Shown here piece after piece: positions 15,205-23,397 of a DNA stretch of 64,000 nucleotides. The notes beneath the pieces are model-generated. The model saw only the letters and a list, made by a program, of their open reading frames with translations. It had not been told where the DNA came from and made no database searches. This DNA comes from JBMOKT01 sp049323895 (GTDB lineage Bacteria > Bacillota > Peptococcia > Peptococcales > BICA1-8). The translations under genes and the position numbers were made by a program. The stretch covers positions 248,001 through 312,000 of the forward strand of contig JBMOKT010000013.1 of NCBI GenBank assembly GCA_049323895.1. The letters are read 5' to 3'. The stretch's first letter is position 1. Each line of letters starts with the position of its first letter.

Positions 15205-16458
15205 TTACTTGAGAAGAGGTATTGTCGATGGGGCTTTAGGCATAACATAAACAATGGGATTCTCCGGTAAAACTTTTAAAGCTTTGTCTATTGCGACCTG
15301 TAAGCTTACTGCTTTTTCGACAAGCATTATTTCACATGTTGGTGAGTCTATGCCTTCTGCAACTAAAATTACCCGTGCTTTTTTTAAAGATGTCCCCCAC
15401 AACAATGCCTTGTGGGCACCAACTTGGAATTCTTGTTTAACAAAATTGTCAATAATTTCTTGGGGAGTTTTACCGGTTTTCATTGTTTCGGTAAACCTAT
15501 CTTCCCCTACTCCCTCTATACATTCCGCTGCTAAAATAACTATCCCGCCTTCTTTAACCGCTATGGCAGCGTGCAGAAGGGCTTTTTGCGCTTGGTATAG
15601 GTTAACATCCTTAGGGAATCCCCCACTAGCAGCAATAACTAAATCAGCTGGTTTATTAACCTCCACTTGCAGGGTTTTTCTAGCCTCGGCAACTCCAACC
15701 TTATGGGCTTCAAAGGGGTGTCCGGCTACTGCTTTGACAACTTCTTTTTTGCTGTTTAGAACAACGTTCACTATAAAATTAACACCAATTTTGGCACCTA
15801 TTTCATCAATATCATCACGGACTGGATTCCCATCTAAATTACCTAATGTTGCTTTAGGATGGCTTAACATAGAATGGTTGGCTTGAACCAGTTTTTCCCC
15901 ACCTAGACCAATAACTGCCCCTTTTACTCCGCCGCTAATTCCGGCAAATTGATGGGGGTCAATAACACCAAGTACAATCTTGGCATCAGCCTCCATAAAG
16001 AGCTTGTTAATAATAATTGGAGTATTACGTGAAGTTCTGCCTAAATCAACTAAGTTTTCCTGGTCCCAGGCATCATGGGAAATTATTTTTATTTCTTTAG
16101 AAAGTTCCTCTCCCACTAGTTCCACGAATTCCTCCCTTGGAGAAACCCTGTGTAAGCCAGTACCTATTAATATTGTTATTTGCTCTTTAATGATTCCTAC
16201 CTTGTCTAACTCCTTAATTAAAACAGGTAAAATCAATTTGTTAGGCACAGGGCGAGTTAAGTCACTGGTTACAATTACAACATTTTTGCAACCCCTTAAA
16301 CTTTCAAGGGAGGCACCGATAGGATTTTCAATAGCCCTGGTTATTTCATCAATACTTGTATGTTGAACAGGTTCTTCGGATATTGATATTGTTTCAAAGG
16401 CAAAAGGTATTTCCCCTTTAAGATAATCTTTTCCATAGGGAAGTTTTACTTGGTACAC
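15205..16458 (-). CDS. larA: LarA-family nickel-dependent racemase
   Basis: A 417-residue DUF2088 protein. The GTG at 16458 is preferred over the one at 16467 because AGAAGG lies eight bases before it. Catalytic features of LarA are present: GTGLHR (His near 103), DPHQFAGISGGVKG (His and Lys near 170-182) and ANHSMLSHP near 196-205. LarA uses a nickel-pincer cofactor made by LarB, LarE and LarC, which are not nearby and would have to be elsewhere. It is the last gene of the gntR-tctC-tctA-tctB operon, 15 bp after tctB, so its substrate is probably the hydroxy acid brought in by that transporter, not necessarily lactate. Confidence 0.85.
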   Translation of the reverse strand: MYQVKLPYGKDYLKGEIPFAFETISISEEPVQHTSIDEITRAIENPIGASLESLRGCKNVVIVTSDLTRPVPNKLILPVLIKELDKVGIIKEQITILIGTGLHRVSPREEFVELVGEELSKEIKIISHDAWDQENLVDLGRTSRNTPIIINKLFMEADAKIVLGVIDPHQFAGISGGVKGAVIGLGGEKLVQANHSMLSHPKATLGNLDGNPVRDDIDEIGAKIGVNFIVNVVLNSKKEVVKAVAGHPFEAHKVGVAEARKTLQVEVNKPADLVIAASGGFPKDVNLYQAQKALLHAAIAVKEGGIVILAAECIEGVGEDRFTETMKTGKTPQEIIDNFVKQEFQVGAHKALLWGTSLKKARVILVAEGIDSPTCEIMLVEKAVSLQVAIDKALKVLPENPIVYVMPKAPSTIPLLK

Positions 16459-16473
16459 AATTGACACCTTCTT

Positions 16474-16929
16474 TTAGAATAGTATTCCCGTAGGGGTTGG
16501 AACATTTAAGAAAACTTTAAAGGAGGCATAAACTAACCCCATTACCACTAAACTTAATAACCCTAATTTTGCAAAGATCTTTAAGCCAATTTCCCTTTCA
16601 CCTAAAATCCATGTCAGGATAATTATAAAGAAGAAACTGGTTACGTAGAATCCGATGGTTTTAAGAACAAAGAAATAAATTATTGTAGCAACAATTGTTG
16701 TCAGAACCCTGGGATAATTTATTCCTTCGAAAGGCTTTCCCTGAATTAGCGATTTTGGAAAAAATATCGATTGGATTAGCAGAGCAAATCCTAAAAATGC
16801 TGTAATTGCAATGATTGTCTTAGGATAAATATGGGCAGGTGGTCTGATACCTGCTGCGTCAGTCCAGAAAAAATAAGAGATGGTTAAAATCAAACCCGCT
16901 ATTATAAAATTTACTTTACGCATCTCCAT
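16474..16929 (-). CDS. tctB: Tripartite tricarboxylate transporter small membrane subunit TctB
   Basis: A 151-residue membrane protein with four predicted hydrophobic helices, the typical TctB size and topology. ATG at 16929 has AGGGG eight bases upstream; a GTG at 16938 overlapping the tctA stop is an alternative that would couple translation. TctB forms the membrane part of a TTT-family secondary transporter with TctA. It lies between tctA and larA in the operon. Confidence 0.85.
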   Translation of the reverse strand: MEMRKVNFIIAGLILTISYFFWTDAAGIRPPAHIYPKTIIAITAFLGFALLIQSIFFPKSLIQGKPFEGINYPRVLTTIVATIIYFFVLKTIGFYVTSFFFIIILTWILGEREIGLKIFAKLGLLSLVVMGLVYASFKVFLNVPTPTGILF

Positions 16930-16934
16930 AGTTA

Positions 16935-18452
16935 TCACCCCTTACCCTTTTCTAATTTACTTTTACGGGATTGCTTGATACGAACATAAACGGGTGAAGC
17001 AACTGCCATGATACACATGAAGATCAAAATAGCACTAATTGGTCTTCCTACGAAGGTTCCAAACATGGAGCCTGAAGCTTTAGCCATTAAAAGCGATAAG
17101 GAGAAACCTTCTTCAGCAAGGGTTCCAAGAATCAATCCCAATACAATAGGACCGGGTTCAAAACCTACTTTAATAGCAAAATATCCAATTATACCGAAAA
17201 CTATCATAATGACTATATCTGACAAGCTGTTTCTAATCGCATAACTGCCTATTATCGACAAAACTATAACAATTGTAGCTATATAGTGGGAAGGTACATT
17301 TAATACTTGCGCAAAAAGGCGCATACCAAGGAAACCAATAAATAGCATCAGAAGGTTAGCAACAATTAAACCCACAATAAAGGTATAGGCAATATCGCCT
17401 GTTTGAATAAAGAGCTTAGCACCAGGCTGCAGCCCATGAATTAATAAACCGCCTAGTAGTACAGCAGCAACAGGGCTGCCAGGAATACCTAAAGCTAACA
17501 ATGGTATAAGGGATGAACTAACAGTAGCATTGTTGGAAGATTCACTGGCTACAATACCTTCAATTTCACCTTTACCGAATGAATCGGGGTTTTTGGCCCA
17601 ACGTTTAGTTTCATTATAAGCAACAAAAGAAGCAACATTACCACCGGCACCTGGAAGAATCCCTACAAAAGTCCCGATTAGGGATGATCTTAATAAGTTT
17701 ATCTTAGAAGATTTCAAAAGATGACCAAGGACTTTATTGATGACTCCTTTATTAGGTGAATATTCGGCAAGATATTTTTGGTCTTCATCCACTAAGGTTA
17801 ATACTTGGGCAAAAGAAAAGAAGCCAATCATTGCAGGAATTAAGGTAATGCCTTCTATTAGTGGTCTAAAGCCAAAAATAAATCTGGTATGACCTGTTAC
17901 TGGATCTATACCTATAGTTGCTAATAAAAGTCCTAATACTCCACCTAAAAGACCTTTAATAATATTGCCTTCTGATAAAGAACTGATAATGGTTAAACCA
18001 AATATGGCCATCCAGAAGTATTCAGGTGAGCCAAATTTCAAAGAAACTAATGCCAATGGTTGCGTAGCTACCAATAAAAAGATAGTTCCAATTATACCAC
18101 CAATTACTGAACTGACTAATGCTGTAAAAAGAGCTTCGTCTGCCCTACCCTGTCTGGTTAGAGGATAACCGTCAAAGGTTGTACAAACTGCTGACGGAGT
18201 CCCTGGGGTATTAATTAAAATAGCGGAGTTTGCACCACCATAAATTGCACCACTATACATTGCACCTAACATTAACAATCCTGATGCTGGGTCCATACCA
18301 AAGGTTAAGGGAACTAATAGAGCCACACCCATAGTAGCTGATAAACCGGGCAGTGTTCCAATAACAATTCCTCCGGCAAGGGCCAAACTCATAATTAGTA
18401 TATTAATAGGATGAAATGCATTTTGAAGTCCTACTAAAAAATCTGCTAGCAT
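16935..18452 (-). CDS. tctA: Tripartite tricarboxylate transporter large membrane subunit TctA
   Basis: A 505-residue protein with about twelve membrane segments. Family signatures include GTLPGLSATMGVALLVPLTF near residue 33, SAILINTPGTPSA near 77 and a second-half counterpart GILPGAGGNVASF near 265. It is the substrate-translocating subunit, driven by an ion gradient. The ATG has AGGAGGG before it. A strong hairpin separates it from tctC upstream, so tctA may be expressed at a lower level than the binding protein. Confidence 0.93.
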   Translation of the reverse strand: MLADFLVGLQNAFHPINILIMSLALAGGIVIGTLPGLSATMGVALLVPLTFGMDPASGLLMLGAMYSGAIYGGANSAILINTPGTPSAVCTTFDGYPLTRQGRADEALFTALVSSVIGGIIGTIFLLVATQPLALVSLKFGSPEYFWMAIFGLTIISSLSEGNIIKGLLGGVLGLLLATIGIDPVTGHTRFIFGFRPLIEGITLIPAMIGFFSFAQVLTLVDEDQKYLAEYSPNKGVINKVLGHLLKSSKINLLRSSLIGTFVGILPGAGGNVASFVAYNETKRWAKNPDSFGKGEIEGIVASESSNNATVSSSLIPLLALGIPGSPVAAVLLGGLLIHGLQPGAKLFIQTGDIAYTFIVGLIVANLLMLFIGFLGMRLFAQVLNVPSHYIATIVIVLSIIGSYAIRNSLSDIVIMIVFGIIGYFAIKVGFEPGPIVLGLILGTLAEEGFSLSLLMAKASGSMFGTFVGRPISAILIFMCIMAVASPVYVRIKQSRKSKLEKGKG

Positions 18453-18475
18453 CTTGACCCTCCTTTAAATTCATA

Positions 18476-18503
18476 ATAACTGGGGGGATAGCCCCCCAGT
18501 TAT
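18476..18503 (-). terminator. Intercistronic hairpin between tctC and tctA
   Basis: ATAACTGGGGGG pairs with CCCCCCAGTTAT around a 4-nt loop. No U-tract follows on the minus strand, so it is more likely an attenuating or mRNA-stabilising stem than a full terminator. Confidence 0.7.
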
Positions 18504-18513
18504 AAAATTATAC

Positions 18514-19521
18514 CTATTTTTTATCTAGCAAATCATATTTTTCTAATAAGGATTTTGCAGTTTCTACTTCTTTTTTCAAATCTTCATAAACTTTATCGCC
18601 AGTTTTCCACTCTTCAGGCTGTCCGATCTTAGCCATATCCTCTAAATACTGAGGATTCTTAGCAATCTTTTCAAATCCTTCTCTCAAACGAGCCAATTTT
18701 TCAGGGGCAATATCTTTTGGTGCACCAAACAATCTAGTTATACCTGAAGACATATCAACACCTAATTCTTTAAAGCTTGGAACATCTGGTACCATGGGAT
18801 GTCTTTCTTCTGTTGCGATACCTAAAATTTTATACTTATCAAGGTCACGCATTACGTCATTCAAGTTACCCATGATTGCATTAACATGACCACCTTGTAA
18901 GGCGACGATTTGGTCAGCAGAACCTTTATAAGGGATTAGGGTAAACTCAGTACCTGTTAAATCCATAAGGTTTAAGGAAGCAATGTGGTGACCGCTGAAC
19001 GTACCTACGTTACCTAAAGTAATTTTGCCAGGGTTTGCTTTAGCATCATCAATTAATTCTTGAAGAGAATTGTACTTGCTGTCTTTTAATACTGCAACTA
19101 ATTGAGGGTCATTTACCACTTGTCCAATATATGCGAAGCTGTCAATAGTAAATTCTGTCTCACGGGCTAATGGTTGTAATACAATATGAGGAACGTTTAA
19201 ACCACCAATAGTGTAACCGTCAGGATTGGACTTAGCAAGCTCCGTGAAACCAACTTCACCACCAGCACCTTCTTTGTAAGTAATGATTAAGTTTACACCG
19301 AATTCATCTTTAAAATACTTTTCAACGATTCTAGCTTGAACATCACTGGCACCACCAGCGGTGAAAGGAATTATAAGAGTGATATCCTTTTCGGGATATT
19401 TTGCAGCAGGAGCTTGACCACCATCTCCTTTTTTAGGCTCATCTGCCTTTTGGCAACCTGTTAAGCCAAGGGAAAATACAAAACTAACTAACAGTAAAAC
19501 AACTAACAATTTTTTCTTCAT
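18514..19521 (-). CDS. tctC: Tripartite tricarboxylate transporter substrate-binding lipoprotein TctC
   Basis: A 335-residue extracytoplasmic binding protein. The N-terminus is a lipoprotein signal: MKKK, a hydrophobic stretch, then lipobox LTGC (Cys23) and a Lys/Gly-rich linker. The mature part starts with YPEKDITLIIPFTAGGASDVQAR, the usual Bug/TctC strand and ligand loop. It captures the organic acid outside the cell for TctAB. The ligand cannot be told from sequence, though LarA in the operon favours a 2-hydroxy acid. Confidence 0.93.
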   Translation of the reverse strand: MKKKLLVVLLLVSFVFSLGLTGCQKADEPKKGDGGQAPAAKYPEKDITLIIPFTAGGASDVQARIVEKYFKDEFGVNLIITYKEGAGGEVGFTELAKSNPDGYTIGGLNVPHIVLQPLARETEFTIDSFAYIGQVVNDPQLVAVLKDSKYNSLQELIDDAKANPGKITLGNVGTFSGHHIASLNLMDLTGTEFTLIPYKGSADQIVALQGGHVNAIMGNLNDVMRDLDKYKILGIATEERHPMVPDVPSFKELGVDMSSGITRLFGAPKDIAPEKLARLREGFEKIAKNPQYLEDMAKIGQPEEWKTGDKVYEDLKKEVETAKSLLEKYDLLDKK

Positions 19522-19547
19522 AATTATCCTCCCATTAGATATATTTA

Positions 19548-20297
19548 TTAGGTTTCTTTCACAGTATCCTTAATATTGTTATCATTGGGTATAAAAAATA
19601 TGTCTCTCTCTACATTCTTTAAGTGGGTATACATTGCTTTACCAGCTCTTTCAGGATCCCGCTTCTTTATTGCTCCAACTATTTCCAAGTGTTCCTCCAA
19701 AGAAATATAGGGACGCTTGGGGATTGAAATTGTTTGTGACCTTGTCTCATTTAATAAGTCAATTAAATTCTGCATAATACGTATGAGAACAGCATTTCCA
19801 CTTACCTCGGCTAAATAATTATGAAATTTCATGTCATGTTCCGCTAATAAAGCGACATTAATCTTAGTGTTTTCAGTTAATTCCGAGTGAGCCTTGGTGA
19901 CAATTTCTTCCAATTGGCAAATTTGAGCATCGCTGCATCGTTCTGCAGCCCAAATAGAAGCTTGTGTTTCTAATACTTTTCGTATTTCAAAAAAATCCAT
20001 TAGAGTATGGGTTTCAATAAAAATTTTGCTGGAAAATTTCTTTATTACATTTATGGGTTCATCAGTTTCTGCAATAAATACGCCTTTCCCATGCTTAATT
20101 TCTATCAAACCTTCTGCTGAAAGTAATTTCAATGCTTCCCTTAAAGAAGTTCTACTTATACCCAGCATCTCAGCTAAAACTCTTTCTGCAGGAAGTTTAT
20201 CACCAGGTTTCAACTTTCCTTCTAAAATGGAAGATTTCAGTCTCTTTACAACCTTCTCGTAGACACTTTCCTGCTCTTGGTATATTGGTTTGAACAT
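19548..20297 (-). CDS. GntR-family (FadR/FCD) transcriptional regulator
   Basis: A 249-residue regulator. The N-terminal winged helix (residues ~10-75) has LKPGDKLPAERVLAEMLGIS and SRTSLREALKLLSAEGLI; the C-terminal FCD ligand domain contains the metal-ligand pattern with DMKFH (near 152) and later His residues. It is the first gene of the operon with tctCAB and larA, so it most likely senses the transported hydroxy acid and controls the operon and itself. Confidence 0.9.
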   Translation of the reverse strand: MFKPIYQEQESVYEKVVKRLKSSILEGKLKPGDKLPAERVLAEMLGISRTSLREALKLLSAEGLIEIKHGKGVFIAETDEPINVIKKFSSKIFIETHTLMDFFEIRKVLETQASIWAAERCSDAQICQLEEIVTKAHSELTENTKINVALLAEHDMKFHNYLAEVSGNAVLIRIMQNLIDLLNETRSQTISIPKRPYISLEEHLEIVGAIKKRDPERAGKAMYTHLKNVERDIFFIPNDNNIKDTVKET

Positions 20298-20420
20298 TAG
20301 TATATCACCTAACTTATTTTTTACCTTTATTATGGATACTGTAAAAAAATTGAATTATATACTTATATATTAAACCTGAATGCCTTCTCCAACACTCCCT
20401 TCTGATTTCACCTGGTAAGA

Positions 20421-20436
20421 GGTCAGTGGTATGACC
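20421..20436. promoter_or_regulatory. Possible GntR operator
   Basis: GGTCA-N6-TGACC is a perfect 5-bp inverted repeat in the 228-bp gap upstream of the gntR-led operon. FadR-type proteins bind short inverted repeats of this kind, but its distance to any promoter is uncertain. The rest of the gap shows nothing clear. Confidence 0.3.
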
Positions 20437-20499
20437 TTGTTACACTCTCTACAATTTCGCTCTATATCGACAAATTCCTTCTTTCTAAAAAAATATTTT

Positions 20500-20536
20500 T
20501 TACAGAAAAAATAAAAACTGCCATTTTAGGCAGTTT
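20500..20536 (-). terminator. Terminator overlapping the end of ddl
   Basis: AAACTGCC/GGCAGTTT stem with a 6-nt loop; on the minus strand it is followed by a T-rich tract (TTTATTTTTT). The ddl stop codon lies in the loop. Confidence 0.85.
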
Positions 20537-21626
20537 CAACAGAAAAAGTTGTTAGATTCTTATTTTTTTCTTTATGTTTTTCGAAAGCTAATTGAATTAA
20601 TTTATCCAAAAGTTGCTGCATTTCAAGACCACTATATTCCCATAGTTTAGGATACATGCTTATAGTAGTAAACCCTGGCAGTGTATTAATTTCGTTAATT
20701 AGAATTTCTCCGGTGTTTTTACAAAGAAAAAAATCAACCCTGGCCAAACCGGAGCATTCAGCAGCAAGATAAGCATCTATAGCTATTTTTCTTATTAGAT
20801 TCGTCGTATCCATATCAAGATTAGCCGGTATTTCTAAAGTAGATTGGTTATCTATATATTTTGCCTTGTAGTCGTAAAATTCATTACTAGGAATAATTTC
20901 TCCCGGAATGGAGGCTTGTGGGTTTTCATTGCCCAGTACACTAACCTCAATTTCCCGGACATCCATTCCCTCTTCAATAATAATTTTGCTGTCATATTTA
21001 CTGGCAGCACTTAATGCATCAAAAAGCTGATTCTCGGATTTAACTTTGGAAATACCAACACTTGAGCCTAAATTGGCCGGCTTAATAAACATGGGGAACT
21101 TTAGTTTGCTAATAATCTTTCTTTTTACCGCCTGAGGGTCTTTTTCATATTCATGACGATAAATATAGGTAAAATTCACCTGCGGCAGATTATGATAAGC
21201 AAAAATCTGTTTCATCACAACCTTATCCATGCCTACTGCTGAGCCTAAAACACCTGATCCAACATAAGGAATTCCCGACATTTCCAGCAAGCCCTGGAGA
21301 GTGCCGTCCTCGCCAAAAGTACCATGAATTATGGGAAATATAACATCTAGGGTTAATATTTCTTGATTTTGACTAAGACTATACAGTTTGGAATTTTGCT
21401 GAGGTAAAATTGTTACCTCAGCACCCTTATACATATCAGGTTTAAATTCTTTAATGTCTTTTATATCCACTGGTCCATACCAGATGCCGTTTTTCGCTAT
21501 TCCAACAGGTATTACATTGTAATTATCATTATTAAAACCATTAGCAATAGAAAATGCAGAGTTTAAGGATACTTCATGCTCCCCCGATCTTCCCCCAAAA
21601 AGAAGAGCAACATTAATCTTTTCCAA
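20526..21626 (-). CDS. ddl: D-alanine--D-alanine ligase
   Basis: A 366-residue ATP-grasp enzyme. The start is taken as TTG at 21626 because GGGAGG lies six to seven bases before it; an upstream ATG at 21644 would put that site inside the gene. Motifs: VALLFGGRSGEHEVS at the N-terminus, KPANLGSSVGISKV near 180 (ATP-binding loop) and INEINTLPGFT near 320 (Mg-binding Glu/Asn). It makes the D-Ala-D-Ala dipeptide for peptidoglycan. It lies at the 3' end of the housekeeping block and ends in a terminator. Confidence 0.93.
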   Translation of the reverse strand: MEKINVALLFGGRSGEHEVSLNSAFSIANGFNNDNYNVIPVGIAKNGIWYGPVDIKDIKEFKPDMYKGAEVTILPQQNSKLYSLSQNQEILTLDVIFPIIHGTFGEDGTLQGLLEMSGIPYVGSGVLGSAVGMDKVVMKQIFAYHNLPQVNFTYIYRHEYEKDPQAVKRKIISKLKFPMFIKPANLGSSVGISKVKSENQLFDALSAASKYDSKIIIEEGMDVREIEVSVLGNENPQASIPGEIIPSNEFYDYKAKYIDNQSTLEIPANLDMDTTNLIRKIAIDAYLAAECSGLARVDFFLCKNTGEILINEINTLPGFTTISMYPKLWEYSGLEMQQLLDKLIQLAFEKHKEKNKNLTTFSVETA

Positions 21627-21650
21627 AACTAAACCTCCCTTCATTTGTAA

Positions 21651-22124
21651 CTACATAATTTTTATTACAATCCAAATAAAAATAACCAATCCTATTAAAA
21701 ACTGGAGCAGATTACTTCCTATAATACCAACGATATTGCCAATAGAAACCTTTAATGCTTTTTTGAAGCCTTTTCCCGAAAGCAATTCCCCCACTACCAC
21801 GCCGCTGATTGAACCAATAATTACACCCAAGGGACCTAAAGTAAATAATCCAAAGATAATTCCTATAATTCCTATGGCTATGCCCAGTTTGCTGGCACCA
21901 TATTTTTTCGCACCCCAAAATGCGGCTAGATAGTCTAAAAGTATTCCTATTAAGGTCACTATACCTACTAAGATTATAAAAGAAACAGAAAAATGTTCCC
22001 ATTTATCAATAATGCTATAAATTAAAAGCGAAACAAAGATTAAAGGCAATCCCGGCAAAAGAGGTACTAGTGTACCTAAAAGACCCAAGAACAGAAATAT
22101 CAACAAAATCAATTCTTTATCCAT
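21651..22124 (-). CDS. DUF456 family membrane protein
   Basis: A 157-residue protein with four to five hydrophobic segments and glycine-rich loops (PLGVIIGSISGVVVGELLSG), characteristic of DUF456. The function of the family is not known. Its ATG overlaps the end of the upstream PLP-enzyme gene by 8 bp, and ddl begins 24 bp after it, so it is embedded in the operon. Confidence 0.8.
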   Translation of the reverse strand: MDKELILLIFLFLGLLGTLVPLLPGLPLIFVSLLIYSIIDKWEHFSVSFIILVGIVTLIGILLDYLAAFWGAKKYGASKLGIAIGIIGIIFGLFTLGPLGVIIGSISGVVVGELLSGKGFKKALKVSIGNIVGIIGSNLLQFLIGLVIFIWIVIKIM

Positions 22125-23394
22125 GTAAACTCTCCATTTTTGTTAAAGCAGAAACTAAACCAATAATAACATGGGCAGTTGACAATCCACCCTGTAAATA
22201 AACTATATACGGTTCCCGCATAGGTCCATCAGCACTTAATTCAATAGATGAGCCCTGGATAAATGTGCCTCCTGCCATAATAACCGCATCTTCATAGCCA
22301 GGCAAAAAACTTTCCTGGGGAGTAAAATGGGCATCCAGGGGAGAGGCATTTTGTATGCCCTGGCAAAACAATTTCATTTTGTGGGGGGAATTCAATTTGA
22401 CCGCTTGGATTATGTCGGTTCTTGTTTCTTGCGGTCCAGGTGACACCTCATAGCCCAAATCGGATAATACCTGGGATGCAAAGACAGCACCTTTTAAAGC
22501 TTGCTGTGTAATCATAGGAGCTAAAAAAACCCCTTGATATGCCATTCTATTAAATTCCAGGGCAGAACCTACTTCCCCAGCAATACCAGGTGCAGTTAAG
22601 CGGTAACCTGCCTTCTCTACCAAGTCTTTTTTACCCATTACATAGCCTCCCCTGGGTGCAATTCCTCCACCAGGGTTTTTGATAAGCGATCCCGCTGCCA
22701 AATCAGCTCCTGCTTCAATAGGTTCTATTTCTTCGACAAATTCACCATAACAATTGTCTACAAAGCAAATAATTTTTTCATCAATACTCTTAATAAAACT
22801 TATTGCCCCACGAATTTTATTAATATCCAATGAATTTCTCCAGCTATATCCTCTGGATCGTTGAATACAAACCATTTTAGTTTTGTTTGTCACTATTTTT
22901 TTAATTGCTTTATAATCAAAATCACCATTTGCAGTAAGTTCAACTATTCTATGCCTGATGTTTAATTCGGCTAAAGTACCTGGTTCATTGTTTTTACCAA
23001 TTATTTTTTTTAGGGTGTCATATGGTTTCCCACTGATAGAAACCATTTCATCACCGGGGCGCAATACCCCAAATAAACATAAAGCTATGGCATGGGTACC
23101 TGAAACAATTTGCGAGCGAACAAGGGCTTTCTCTGCTTGAAACATGTCTGCCCATATTTTCTCTAATACATCCCTCCCTACATCTCCATATCCATAACCA
23201 GTTGAACCATTAAGATGGAAATCCGAGGCATTATGTTTTTTGAAAGCTCTCAAGACTTTCAATTGATTTAAAAAAGCTTGAGCATCAATTTTTTCCCAAT
23301 AAGGTCTTATTTTTAGAAAACATTCTTCTAACATATATCTATAACTGCTATTTAATTTATATTCCTCAGTAAGTTCATTTATAAAACTTTCCAT
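22117..23394 (-). CDS. Aluminium resistance / methionine gamma-lyase-like PLP protein
   Basis: A 425-residue fold-type I PLP enzyme of the YnbB/aluminium-resistance family. The PLP-binding Lys is in GSLIKNPGGGIAPRGGY near residue 240; an upstream FVDNCYGEF supplies the Asp that contacts the cofactor, and QRSRGYSWRNSL is a family signature. As in B. subtilis, where ynbB is next to ynbA/hflX, it follows hflX directly (3-bp gap). The reaction is not established for most members; sulfur amino-acid cleavage is suggested by homology only. Confidence 0.88.
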   Translation of the reverse strand: MESFINELTEEYKLNSSYRYMLEECFLKIRPYWEKIDAQAFLNQLKVLRAFKKHNASDFHLNGSTGYGYGDVGRDVLEKIWADMFQAEKALVRSQIVSGTHAIALCLFGVLRPGDEMVSISGKPYDTLKKIIGKNNEPGTLAELNIRHRIVELTANGDFDYKAIKKIVTNKTKMVCIQRSRGYSWRNSLDINKIRGAISFIKSIDEKIICFVDNCYGEFVEEIEPIEAGADLAAGSLIKNPGGGIAPRGGYVMGKKDLVEKAGYRLTAPGIAGEVGSALEFNRMAYQGVFLAPMITQQALKGAVFASQVLSDLGYEVSPGPQETRTDIIQAVKLNSPHKMKLFCQGIQNASPLDAHFTPQESFLPGYEDAVIMAGGTFIQGSSIELSADGPMREPYIVYLQGGLSTAHVIIGLVSALTKMESLHG

Positions 23395-23397
23395 ATG

